Below, one piece after another: positions 11,182 to 22,467 of a DNA stretch of 64,000 nt. Each line of letters opens with the position of its first letter. Within the stretch, counting starts at the first letter, position 1. The notes below the pieces were generated by a model. The model worked only from the letters and a program-made list of their open reading frames with translations, was not told the DNA's origin and ran no database searches. A program made the translations under genes and the position numbers. Origin of the DNA: Linum tenue (taxonomy: Eukaryota > Streptophyta > Magnoliopsida > Malpighiales > Linaceae); NCBI GenBank assembly GCA_946122785.1, contig CAMGYJ010000008.1:1651912-1715911 (forward strand), in the 5' to 3' direction.

Positions 11182-11256
11182 GTGATTAGGGTATTGGCAA
11201 CCAATGTATAGCCACTAATCTTACATTGGTTGCCAATACCCTGATCACCATATAGA
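11175..11256. repeat. Short foldback hairpin
   Basis: GATTAGGGTATTGGCAACC at about 11182-11200 is matched by its near-perfect complement at about 11226-11250. This gives a stem of about 30 bp with a loop of about 14 bases. It could be a MITE remnant or a small-RNA-like hairpin. Nothing shows transcription. Confidence 0.6.
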
Positions 11257-12479
11257 AATGCATAACCAAGTTTGTCAATAAAATTCTTAACATAGCATAT
11301 ATCTTTCATATCCTTAATCTAACATGATACGACTGATCATCATCCAAAATGGTGTTTAAATGGCTAAATACTAATCACCATAAATATTCAAACATAACTG
11401 AAGTAATAATAGCGCATTCGTGATATTCCAAGTACTCAAATAACCCTATTCAAGCTACATTAGTAGATCATGATCCAAAATCCTTCATATAAGAGATTCA
11501 CCACATATATGATCAAGAGGTGATGATTCGATCTCGTCACTTCCCCTACAAACTTCGGATTAGGACTCTATCACCGAGCAAAGGAGAGGCGGGTGACTGC
11601 GTAATCTCATGAGCAATGTTCAGTGCAACGCATGGTTGGTCCACTGGAATCAGTAGTACTCCAACCAACACCAAAATACATTGAAATAACACAATTAATC
11701 AACCCATGGAGACATCTTCTTTGTCTCCCTATGTTCTCATAACATAATAATGGAAGGCTAAAACAGTCACTTAAAAATGGCTAGCTTCAAGGATCCAATA
11801 GAAGTGAAGGTTCTTGTAGGGTATGAACAACCATTTCATTTCCCCTTCCCCACAATACAGAGCAGTTCTCCTTGTTTCTGTGAAGCTAGAAAGCTCTTTT
11901 CACCTGCAAGTCAATCATCAGAAAATAATACAGTTGACCAATAATTTAAAACCCAATCAATGATCATGAAACTACTACTCACTTGAGCTTCTGACCTCAT
12001 GCCTCTGTCCCTTTTGTTGCACAAATCATGTCTAGCTACAACCATGAAATAGTTCGTAACATACTATCATCATTTAAGGACAGGAGAAACCTTATCGGTC
12101 GAATTTGAAACAAAAAATCTCAAGACTAGCACATTTTTTGGGTTCTGAGCGTTAGCACCGTAACCATGTTGTAAATAGACATATACTATGGCGGGGGAGA
12201 AACATAGTGAAAATGTCCAAAATAAGTGCTACCTTACCTGGCCATTATATATAGTCACGTTGACACCTTTGGATAATAGTAAATAATAAATGATATATAA
12301 TTAGCACAAACCCTTATTAATCCTAGGGTTCATAAAATCAACAGGCATACTAGTGAAAATAAATGTCGAGTTTTCACAAAAAAAAACAGATCTCGACTGT
12401 TCTCCCCATCGTCAAATTCATTCCCCAATTCAGCACATAATTCGGAATCTGAAATAAGAATTTAATTTATAATTCAATA
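11257..12479. other. AT-rich stretch without recognisable gene
   Basis: No frame here shows a recognisable protein. On the minus strand there are exon-like patches bounded by splice-like signals. One example is an open patch near 11980-12040 followed by GTGAGTAGTAG, and another follows an acceptor-like TTGCAG near 11905. They may be the downstream side of the locus hit by the Helitron-like element. I cannot assign a gene. Confidence 0.3.
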
Positions 12480-12490
12480 CTAGTAAGGAA

Positions 12491-12510
12491 ACCCGCGCTC
12501 CGCGGCGGGA
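12491..12510 (-). repeat. Helitron 3' terminal hairpin
   Basis: The GC-rich inverted repeat CCCGC-8-GCGGG in otherwise AT-rich DNA lies 8 bases from the terminal CTAG on the element's 3' side. Position and composition match the rolling-circle termination hairpin of Helitrons. Confidence 0.55.
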
Positions 12511-12864
12511 GTGACATTGCGGTGTCACTTTAGAGTCCTTCAGTGAAACCTTGAAAATCCTTCAGGAAAAAAAGAAACCGTAGCACTAAATGTCTCACCA
12601 AGCAGGTAAGGCAGCTTTTAAAAGCTAAAAATTCTTAGTCTAGAGTAGGATGCATGAATTTTTTTCGGGATCTTGAATGCATAACATGCAAGCATATCAC
12701 AGATGAAATAAGGCAAAGCAAAGATGTTGTGAAAGAATAACATAAACGAAAAGGCAGCAATCAACACCCACAATCTATCAAGGAAGATAAAAATGTCTAC
12801 ATTAAACATAGAAGTTGTGTATTCGTTACTCCCACAGCTTACAATTAACGCATAAATCAACATG

Positions 12865-13005
12865 TTAGACTGCAATTGTGAGTTTCTCCTCTTCATCCCT
12901 TTTGGCAGCATCTCCAAATTGGTCCAAACTTCGTGGATCACCAAGGAACACACCATCGTCATATAACATACACTTCAGTTGGCCTCTCTTGTATTTGATA
13001 TGGAA
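12865..13005 (-). pseudogene. Exon-like fragment of an unidentified gene (46 codons)
   Basis: The minus strand has 46 sense codons then TAA (12865-12867). It reads as a soluble charged protein (VFLGDPRSLDQFGDAAKRDE, then EEKLTIAV), unlike the AT-rich noise around it. A pyrimidine-rich, acceptor-like stretch lies upstream at about 13000-13020. It probably is the last coding exon of a gene carried by the Helitron-like element. I do not recognise the family. An upstream patch at about 13170-13255 (minus) reads GVEVIFRRFRENEQ, a stop, PVELYGETEE, then a donor-like GTATAG. Confidence 0.35.
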
Positions 13006-13921
13006 AAAGTGCAGCAGGAATAAAGGAGTCATAAACATGCATTGCGAGAACTATCTATCTTATAACTCTGAATCATAAGAGACCCAAGAATGAAGCCTAT
13101 AAAATTTCTCTTATAGTATGTGCAAAAATATTAAAATTGCAGTAACAAACAATGCAAGTTCCTATACCTCTTCAGTTTCTCCATAAAGCTCCACAGGCTA
13201 CTGCTCGTTCTCTCTAAACCTTCGAAAAATCACCTCAACTCCAGCGTGATTTAGGAGAAATGCTCTTAATAAGGGACTTCCTCGCTCTGCCACTATTCAT
13301 GGCATTGCATTTCCTCGTTCTAACCTAACAATTCACAGCTAAATCAATAGAGTAGGCATATATAGGTAACATCATCTCCCTCCCATAATGATGTCTGCAG
13401 ACTAAGATTTGGAGAGTTGCATAATAATTTTCAGAACAATGCTCTTTTTTAATAGACAATTATCAAGGAGAGAGTACACATCCATTACGTAAGACAATAG
13501 CAGAACAAACTTCATCCAACTTCACAAAGGCACTGAACAATTGAGTAACAAACAATACTATTATAAAGATAATCCAAGAGTATATGCAGAGTATACATAG
13601 AATATTTGGGGTGACTGTAAAGGCTAGAAGGGTGTCATATTTTCAAGAATGATTCCATATAATGAACGATTCCATGTGTGGTATAAGAACACAAACCTTG
13701 GTTCCAAATGCTAGCTTGGACTCTAATCAAAGTGGAGATACCTTTTGTCTAAGCTGTTCTCCTGTAGTCCTCTTGAATCTTTCTTTTCTCCAAACAAAGG
13801 CTAAAACCAAACAAAGAAACAAACAAATTCTACAATGTAAATTGGCAACATTATGAAGGACATGGAGAAGAAGATGGAATGGAATACAATCAGAAAGGTT
13901 ATTAGAGAAGAGGGTCAAATA

Positions 13922-14056
13922 CCTAGTAATAGATCAGGGTGAAGGCAAAACTCATCATACATCTTCCTTATCTTGTTTTCTTCCAGAGTCGTCTTCATTG
14001 AAAACATAAATACCCAACGTTCAACAATCAGAGGCACGAATTCCAATCTAAAAACT
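13922..14056 (-). pseudogene. Exon-like fragment of an unidentified gene
   Basis: The minus strand shows a pyrimidine-rich stretch ending TTCTTTCAG, then an open block reading FVPLIVERWVFMFSMKTTLE and ENKIRKMYDEFCLHPDLLL, then a donor-like GTATTTGACC near 13921. Acceptor, open block and donor in order suggest a true exon. The IVERWV stretch faintly recalls the VERWV word of HORMA proteins such as plant ATG13, but a six-residue likeness is not evidence of homology and I make no assignment. Confidence 0.3.
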
Positions 14057-17000
14057 GAAAGAACAACTTGCGATACAAAATAGGATAAAAAAGATAGACA
14101 CACCTACGATAATATAATCTTCAAAGGCAACCATATCAAACCCACATGGATTCCCACCATTTTCGTAGAAACATTTAACACCTCAACTCTTATTCACCCG
14201 TCACCATCTTGATGATAGTCTTCCCACTTGTCATCATCCTATGAAACCAAACACAGTATGAATCACGAGATGAGGAGTAAATTATATGACTTAGATGCAA
14301 AATCGTACAATAAAGGAAAATTATATTACAATTGCCAAGCCAAGGAATATAAACTGCACAAAGCTATTGAGTTTAAGGAACACAATACAAAAAAACAGAA
14401 TAGGCTCATCACAATAACCTCATGAGTCTAAATAGTTAAAGCACTCATTAAAGGTAAATGAGATTGCAAAAGGTCCAAAGCATTCAATGTAATGAAAGAA
14501 AATGTATGGTTGAAATAAGGAATAAACTTGCAGGAAACTTAAAAAATTTGAGGGCTTCAGAATTGCAAAGAAGAACAAACTAAAGGCAACCAAAACTATA
14601 TGGATGCATGTTGGCTGATTTAAAGTAGCGCACAACATTAATCTCTATGTATAATCCAATCAATTGGAAACAATTAAAGCAAACAATGCTCCAAGTCCAA
14701 TCATTAATTTGTATATTGTGGCTTCCTCACTGAAAACAACCAAACAAAGCTTTAATATAACAAAAAGAAATCAACAAAACTAATTGAACACTTCCTAGTT
14801 CCCCAATGTTAAGTAAGAAAATCTAATATGACTGTTCTAATTGAACTCATAAAATCACACGAACCAGCCTTTTACATCAGCCTCCATTCATAAATCACTG
14901 ATAAAATACACCTAAATAAAAATTAGTGCACGGGACAACAACTAAAAATTCCTTACTTTCTATATAGCATTACAAAATTGAATTCATATCAATAACAGCA
15001 GATGGTGAAGCTAACCTAGCTGACCATTTAAAAGGCATGAATAGTTAAGATGATCGAGAACATAAACAGGTTATTATATACAAAACCTAGATTCGTGGAA
15101 GGGGGCAATACCCGTCAAAGGAAACCCCAAGAAAGACTAAATGAATCACAAAAGAAAGGAAAAATATGGGAAACATAAAGAGAGGAGAAGGTATGGCTAA
15201 ACCACACCCAGATTCACAGAAAGAAGAAAAAGTTCTCAGCATACTCGAACGATGATCAAATCAACTGTGAACATAAGACAAAGGAGAGGGAACATAAATG
15301 CATAGGTGGGATCATACCATCAAGTGACACTGAATAAGAGTCTCGCCAAGGAAGTGGAATGTTAAAACTTAAACCTTCTCATGACGTTATAGAGATTTTC
15401 TCCGTCGTTAGCGCCACCAAGTGAGCAAGGCCATATAGTAAAACAATCTGAATGACCTATGACCGGAAAGGCATAACAAATGTATTTTAGCTCTAAAAAA
15501 TGGCTCAGATAATTGAGCATGCAGCAGGAGGGCAACTCGTATATCCCATAAGGTGCCACTTCATCACTATTAAGAGGGTAACTAATAGAAAATGCCAAAA
15601 ACTTTAAAACCAACGTACTTTTTGAAACAGTACATACATGAACCTAGTTTTGGCAGGCTCTGTTGACTAAGAAGGTTTCTACCCCTACATGTTTCTGAAA
15701 TGACCTAAAACTTTATGCAAAACTTGGTTTCATTAATGTACCAAAGCAACTTGAAGAAGAGGTTGACAAATCTAGGACATACAGGCAGTAGTCAACTCAT
15801 GTATATAAATCAACCTTGATTACAATATCTAAATGACCCATACTACCATCCTTAAACTTCATTGAAGGAGTGATAAGCTGATATCGATGGAAACTACAAA
15901 CTCAAAAAAAGAGCCATGTATATAACAGACACCAAAACCTCAGATCAGATAGAAAGAGGCATACAAAGAACCGGGTAATCAGTCCCCTCAACAATACATC
16001 CTTGGCTTGCTTCCCTAAGCATGACGATCAATGACAATGAGGCTGCTCATAAAAGAGATGTTTCTGCAGTAGTCATACTTGACACCACACCATAAGCCAT
16101 CAAATGGTCTTCAGCTGTTCTTTATGACACCGAGCTATGGTGTGAACATGAAGGCAAATTTTCAAAAAATATATAGTTCCAATTATGAAACAAACTTATA
16201 GGAATCTAAAAATATGAGGGCTTCAGAATTGCAAAGAAGAACAAACTAAAAGCAATCTAAACTACATTGATGCATATTGCTTGATTTGGAATCTCGTATA
16301 AAGTTGTAATATTAATCTCTATGTATAATCCAATCAATTGGAAACAAACAAAGCAAACAAGCTCCAAGACTCCCAAGCATTAATTTGTATTTTGAGGTTT
16401 CCTCACTGAAAGTAATCAAACAAACAGAGACTAAAGAAGTGAGGGGGTTCTCACTAGCGGTGACTTAAGGCACCGTTGCGTTATTCTTCTTCGTTAATGT
16501 TCTAAAGAGAGAGTAGAGTTATCCCTGAACTTCCCAAAGAGTCAGTCACAGTTTGTCGCTATCATTGCCCCTCGAGCCAACAGAATAAAACCTATAACTC
16601 TGCAGCCAGCTGGACCAACAGTTTAGCAAAAGAGAGAAATATGAATTAGACTTCCGAATTGATTACCAAATCCACAGTGCAACCCCAAGAAAAGTATGAA
16701 CCAGGGGATATTTGAGGTCAACTGAATGATGGTTCGACAAACCTGATTAATTTGGACATAGATCCTTCCCAACTCATAAGCATCAAAATGAAGTACATGT
16801 TTTCTTGACTCAAGATGGAAAGCATAAAGCTGAAACAAAATCAATGCAAGAAACCACTTAACCCATAAACAACAGAAGGCAACTTTCTATAAGTGACATA
16901 CTTTTTATTTTGAAAACCTGTTAGCACTAAGAATGGTGGGAGAATACAAACTAAAAAGCAGTAGTGTTTATAACAAAATACTTACATTGGTTTGGATTCT

Positions 17001-18599
17001 GACGGACGCCCAGTTGTTAGTATTGGTAGGAGAACACAAACTTGTGGCAATTTTTTCATCTTGGTTGCTGACTCGCAATCAATCCTTAAGAAACATGATG
17101 AATGCAGCTTTGTATTGCTCTAAGCATCTCCACGATAGTTGTTTTACATTGGTTTGGGTTATTCACAACACCACATGTGTTATTGTCCATCAAGCAATGT
17201 TGACCAAGCATATGTTTGTAAGAAAAAATAGGATTTTGTTAACAAAGTCGCATGCATCTGCCCGCTAATTCAAACAGAAATCAAAAGAAGATGCTTCATA
17301 CATTTAAGATAATGGCCTAGCTAACTATTGAGTGCATTCAGAAGAAGCGAGAACCTGTAGAACTCCTTTCATATGATCCGCAAAAATAATGACTTTAGTA
17401 ATGAAGTATGCACCGCTCCCATTACGATTCAAATTCTGTTGTTCAAACCCAGCGAATACATCTAAATCAGATATATTTGGACCCATATATTTTTAGAATA
17501 CCTTAGATATGTCAAGAGTCATTGGTTGGTGGATAGTAAATTGGACTTCCCGACAAATGAGGGCTTGGTTCAAAGGAGGGACTTTCCATTTGTCATAGTA
17601 GTTGCTGCTCCTGCTGTATTTCCTTTTAGGTTATAATAAATCCATTGTTCCTTGAAACAGAGAACAATCTGAGTTTCATAAGGCCATACACAAAACAAAC
17701 AATTTTAAATTGGCTAGTGATGTCTGAGGTAGACTTTGGCTGCATTCTAAGTGGAACCACATTGTACAATGATCACAAGCCATGGGTGCAAGATTTGAGA
17801 AGGCACCTCCACTCCACCGTTGTTTTAAATGGTACATAATACATGCATAATTGTTTGTCGATAAACATTTGAGAATGTGTAAGTTGTAATCAAACACTAA
17901 ATTTACATAAAAAAAAACCCAACCACCGGGAAGGATTATTTAAGATATTAAAAGGATTAAGTTAAGCACCTAATATAATCAGTAAATTCAAATCAACTGT
18001 GTTTGAAAGCAACAGAGAGCACAATTACTTGGTGCTCGTATTAAGCTGTCGTTGACATGGTAGGAACATAGCTTGAGTTAAAAACAACTCATTGATAACT
18101 AAAGTGCTGTCAAAGTTCAAGTACGAAAATAAATGCAATTGAGATAAGTTACCCCTACCGAGAAACCCAGAGACGGTATTGATTAGAAGGGAAAATAACA
18201 TCGTATTTTGTCCAATATCTAAGTATTGGTTTCTGAGGCATTCAACTAACTTCAATTAGAGTAAGAGTAGGGAGGAAATTGCATCTGAATTCTAACAAAC
18301 CAAATTTCAGAACTCATTCAGCTAACTTCATGGTAAAGAGGAGTAGGAAGCTAACATTTTTCTTTCTTAATTATAATAGAAGGGTTAAAAAACAGAGGTA
18401 TGGCAAAAGATATTCAAGCTAGCCTCTCCCTTTCCAAAGTTAATCTCATGCAGCAAGTACTTTATATGGTCCAAGAGCGTAGCTGGGCAAATCAAATGGA
18501 ACTGTGTCAGGCAAAATAGCATGTTTTCTTCAAAAGATAAAATTTGAAAGCGTAAATAGCTAAGGCACTTTAACTGGAAAGCAAATCGATTACCAAAAT

Positions 18600-19105
18600 G
18601 GGATGCCACTGAATTCACCATCACGCATAATGACAGTAAGCAACCGACAAAACTTTGAAGTAGCTTAGTTTTGTAACTGGACCAGAACATAAGCAACCTG
18701 AAAAGTAAGAGTATAACTATATAAAATCGCGAATTAGTTTGATTCATCATCCCCATAGCTAATGCAGCAAGCATGCTTCTGAAACATATCTTTTCACAAA
18801 CACTGCTCTGGGATGGCAGAGAATCTTTCCATTGCATGTGCATTGGTTAAGGAAGTTCAACGGCATCAATTACTGAATCTGTAACAGAGGATAGCGAGAA
18901 GTTACATGAAACCGAAAGTAACACCACATAGCCACCACGTAAGGAAAGCTCCAGTGTACTGGCCCCATTTCTCATAATCTTCGAATTCAGGGCAGCACAA
19001 TTTCGTATAAGAAACCAGCAACCAGTCCCTCGAATGAAGGAAATCAACCCTTTTCGTCCAAGACATAAGCAAGTTTCTTAACATTGCATATCCACAACCT
19101 ACCAT
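18600..19105 (-). pseudogene. Exon-like block of an unidentified gene with an internal stop
   Basis: After a pyrimidine tract and CAG near 18875, the minus strand reads SVIDAVELP, a stop (TAA), then PMHMQWKDSLPSQSSVCEKI and CFRSMLAALAMGMMNQTN. After an intron-like gap it reads LLMFWSSYKTKLLQSFV near 18640-18700. The text is protein-like and splice-like signals flank it. The in-frame stop suggests decay or a mis-set exon edge. The product is unknown. The same gene relic may include the other minus-strand patches of the Helitron-like element. Confidence 0.3.
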
Positions 19106-19689
19106 ACAAATGATTTATGTTCCTGAGATACCACAACACCCACCAACCAATTCCATATCATTAAAAAAGATGGAAATAATGAAACAAAGAAGACCTAAGT
19201 CTTACCTTACTTGCATATATGAACAGGGAAGATGTGCTTATTCAACGAGGCAAATCCAATTCAAAAGCAAACAACTCCTTATTTGCGTTCTCCTAACCCA
19301 TCCCATATCACAGGGCTAGACGGAAACAAACACCAGAGTAAAAAGATAAATTACCTAGCCGAACACAAAATAAAAAATAGGGCTAAACCAGTAGAAAAAG
19401 TTAAATGACATAAACTGAAATGAAACCAGATAGATAGCTCTAGAGATAATAAAAAAATCTGGGAATCTGCAGTTGCCACTAACCAATGGCCAATGCTACG
19501 GGTTTTTTGAGGGCTGTGATGCAACGTCCATCTTTGCAGATCGAAGGAGCATGCACAGAAAGGGGCAGGATGGGCGGGAGTCGGATGGAATTCAGACTTA
19601 CTTCACCCAGATTGATTTGTTCCTGATCATACAAACCCTAGCCAGAGAAACCAAAAATGGCATGACTAAACTCCAATGGGAATAGAGAG

Positions 19690-20312
19690 AAGAAAATGAG
19701 AAAGATATAAAGTTCATCACGTACCTGAAACTCACATCCCTTCCCGCTATTCCATTCGCAGCCTTTCTTCCCCCATCAGGTAAGTCAGAAAGGACCTTCT
19801 GTTGTTCCCCTGGCCCAGAAACAAACTTAAAATCTTTTCACCGACCTTCTCCCCGTTGGTCCTTTACACACCTCCCCTCCGTCGATCTACGCCAATTCTT
19901 CATCTTCTTCTTTGTGCAAGAGTGGAGGCTTGCCATTGCCAACGAATTGCCATCGGCATCCTGGCCATTCCACCAGCATCATTGTTGTTCATCTTCTCCG
20001 TAAACAACATCCTACTCTTCTTCCTTATTTCAACGATGGAGAGAGATGGAGGGATTTTGGTTTGAAAAAGTTCTTCTTCGTCTTTAACAATGAGAGAGAG
20101 GGAGAGAGGGAGATTGTGATGGACTGATGGTGATGGGTATCCAGAGTGGGAAGAGTCGGGGAGAGAGGAGAACCCGTGGCCGCTGGTGAAGGAACCAAGG
20201 AAGAAAAGCCAAAAGAGAGAGCTGAGGAAGAAAAGTCTCTGCTGTCAGATGGAATGAGAAGGGACTGGAGACTGCCAAAAATCTCGGAGAGTGCACCAAT
20301 GGAAGTGACTCT
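19690..20312 (-). promoter_or_regulatory. Minus-strand leader/first-exon-like block
   Basis: On the minus strand a TTATATTTTA box (about 20323-20333) is followed by a CT-rich leader typical of plant 5' UTRs, short ATG frames with stops (one starts MLFTEKMNNNDAGGMARMP), and a donor-like CAG|GTACGTG near 19730. A second donor-like GTAAGTCTG occurs near 19585. This looks like the transcription start of a multi-exon locus just inside the Helitron-like 5' end. Coding capacity is not convincing, so it could be a non-coding transcript or a decayed gene. Confidence 0.3.
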
Positions 20313-20373
20313 ACCAAACAGTAAAATATAACTTGTTCTTTTAAAGAGATAATAATAATCTAGTAATTACTAA

Positions 20374-20574
20374 CTGAAGCTTTTCAGGGATGATCCCAAG
20401 CTTATTCTTAAGTAAACCATTCATTAAGGTGTCAATGTCGACTCCATCTTTCCCCGACGAGCTCAGATATCCGGCATATCTCCTGCTTGTCCCCCTTGGC
20501 AGATGCTTCGTCGCCTTCGTGGATGCAGTCTTATTGTTGTAATCATCAACATCGAATCCATACCGGAATCCAAC
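20374..20574 (-). pseudogene. 67-codon exon-like ORF at the Helitron 5' flank
   Basis: The minus strand stays open for 67 codons and reads as a plausible soluble protein (KHLPRGTSRRYAGYLSSSGK, then DGVDIDTLMNGLLKNKLGII). It ends PEKLQ about 24 bases before the proposed Helitron 5' end, so the element may have landed at the 3' edge of an exon of a host gene. No family is recognised. It might instead belong to an older transposon, and no partner exon was identified with confidence. Confidence 0.35.
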
Positions 20575-21075
20575 ATGAAATTGTCAAAATACTGATTATT
20601 ACCACAAACTAGTTGAGTAATTACCATTGAAGACAAAGACTTAAAAAAGTAAAGCTTAAATGGTTGTAGTAAAACAGTTTACCACATTGTCGGAGTAATC
20701 AGAAACTACCCCTTTGATAGAAACACAATTTTTGTGTTTTATCATATTTATCGTTAATAGTAATTATTAGGATTTTTTTAGATATGGTTAGTAGTCTTTG
20801 AGTCATATTATGATAGTCTATTAGTTTTTCCAGTCTTTAGCTATAAATATGTACTTCGGATCTCTTTTTCGAGGAAGCACAAAATAATAAGAAAAGTATT
20901 CACCAAACTCTAATCCCTTTTCTCCCAAATTCTCGTTTGTCCCTAGCCAAGATCGCCGACCATCTCTATCTTTTCCACCCAAGTTCTTCCCCAATTCTAT
21001 CTTCTAATCCCTAAACTCCCAATTCTATCTTTTAATCCCCAAATATAGATTCAAAGACCCGAAGTTTCTATCATT

Positions 21076-21087
21076 TGGTATCAGAGC
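21076..21087 (+). other. Primer-binding site, initiator Met tRNA type
   Basis: TGGTATCAGAGC two bases after the LTR end, an exact match to the common plant initiator-Met primer site. Confidence 0.88.
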
Positions 21088-21259
21088 TCTGGCTGCAAGG
21101 ATAAGATCGTCACAACTCTCATCGAGGGACTGGAATAACTTCCCGCATAAGTTCAACATCATCTGTACCAAAAGGATTCACATACCCGATCCTTTCTTCT
21201 CCAATCAAGAGGCAAGTCAGCAACAATTGGAGGCAAACATTTAGACTATCAGGAACAAC

Positions 21260-21688
21260 TTGAAATTGAATGACGAAATCCTGGAGGTAGGCCCCGAGAA
21301 GCTTAAAGCTGCCATCGATAAGGGGATAGCAAGGTCCAATAGTCACTCCTTCAATGTCATGGCGTCTTTCTTCGGAGAAGAAGTTCTAGCTACACCAACG
21401 CCTTCACCATCAACCCCAATCGCTGCAAGGGTGAGAATCATCAGCACCATTGTCGATGAGCAAGACAAAGGACCTTCCATCTCACCGGCGCACGCACTAG
21501 AACTACAATCGACTGTCTTAGAGATGGAATCTCAGCGTGACTTGATTTCCAGGTCCGGGATGTCGTCGTCCATTCTCTGTAGTCTCAAGGGGAATCAAAT
21601 ACAAGAGTTTGAATGGGAAATCCAGAAGAATGTTATGGAAAGTCAAGGTGGCCATCTGACGCACTGCGATTCAAAGCTCCGCGACTAG
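21260..21688 (+). CDS. Hypothetical 142-codon ORF inside the small LTR element
   Basis: An open frame beginning MKLNDEILEVGPEKLKAAID, with a Pro/Thr/Ser-rich middle. It has no zinc knuckle and no recognisable gag fold. It may be a degenerate gag-like protein or captured host DNA. Frames on the opposite strand (21633-22107) overlap the downstream part and are no more convincing. Confidence 0.2.
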   Translation: MKLNDEILEVGPEKLKAAIDKGIARSNSHSFNVMASFFGEEVLATPTPSPSTPIAARVRIISTIVDEQDKGPSISPAHALELQSTVLEMESQRDLISRSGMSSSILCSLKGNQIQEFEWEIQKNVMESQGGHLTHCDSKLRD

Positions 21689-22467
21689 AATAAGAAGAAG
21701 AAGGGACTGTCGGTGAAGCCATGAGAGTCATCATCCATCTCGGAGCAGAAGTCGAAAGTGGAGCAACTTCTCCGCTGCCTGAGGTGCTACTCACCGCCAA
21801 GATATCGAAAAATAAGATGGAGAAGGGCAGCGAGAGTGGGGTCGCGGGTTGAGGGCCTACCTTCTCGCCGTCAGCAGAGCAAATTGCTAAGAAAGGAAGC
21901 ACCGAAGATGTTGTCAATGTAGCTGTTGGGAACGAAGACGAGGAGGGAGCGGGTGAGGAAGGAGGGCGACAATTTTCGGCCTCCCACCAACCCTAAGCCG
22001 CCAGCACAACAATTTTCCCAATTGGGCGAGTCGAGCGGACTGGGTTCGTTTTGGGCCAAGAGGAGCAACCAAACGGGCCACATATTCCAAAGGTAATCGG
22101 GACACACTTGGGCTGCCTACTTGTGGTACCTTTGAGTGGGATGAACTTAAATAAAAAGAGAAGTGGGATCATTGGGTTAAAGGAGACAGGCGAATGAAAT
22201 TAGAGGAGAAGGGGGGACAAGTGGGCTTGTCATTGGATGGGTCTACAGCTATTCCTCCAAAACTAATAAGGGTCGGGAAAAAGGAAATGAAAAGAATTTG
22301 GAATTTCCTTAAGCACTACTTGAGATTTCAAAAATGGCCAATTGCGATTAAGGCGGAGAAGGAGGTCAAATTTGTCAACCTTGAGGCAAGATATGTATCA
22401 AGAGGAGGAGATGATAGACACATGATTTTCGTGTTTTATCATATTTATCATTAATAGTAATTATTAG

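Larger units (their letters stand above)
12480..20349 (-). mobile_element. Candidate Helitron, minus strand, about 7.9 kb, no Rep/helicase
   Basis: Read on the minus strand, the 3' end is a GC-rich hairpin (CCCGC...GCGGG, plus-strand 12492-12509), then a short spacer and CTAG followed by T (CTAG at 12480-12483). The 5' end is proposed as TCTCTTTAAAAGAACAAG, preceded by A (20349/20350). Helitrons start TC, end CTAG (or CTRR) about 10 bases after a hairpin, insert between A and T, and make no target duplication; all of this fits. The interior has no replication-initiator or helicase domain. It does hold a promoter/leader-like block beginning about 40 bp inside the 5' end and several exon-like patches in the same orientation. 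The 5' boundary is the weaker call. Confidence 0.5.
20715..22467 (+). mobile_element. Small LTR retrotransposon, probably non-autonomous, 3' LTR interrupted
   Basis: The 5' LTR (20715-21073) starts TGATAGAAAC and ends with the exact complement GTTTCTATCA. TGGTATCAGAGC follows at 21076. The interior is only about 1.3 kb and has no protease, RT, RNase H or integrase. A purine tract (AGAGGAGGAGA, 22401-22411) precedes a restart of the LTR at 22412, which matches the 5' LTR (GTGTTTTATCATATTTATC) for 56 bp before another LTR cuts it at 22468. The layout fits a non-autonomous (TRIM/LARD-like) element. Confidence 0.82.

Noticed and set aside
13922..14056. VERWV word suggesting a HORMA (ATG13-like) exon
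   Set aside because: The likeness is about six residues and the following text does not match what I know of ATG13.
17676..17897. CDHCTMWFHLEC, resembling part of a PHD finger
   Set aside because: Only one half of the zinc pattern is visible and no other PHD residues follow. Kept only as a possible exon patch of the Helitron interior, not as a domain call.
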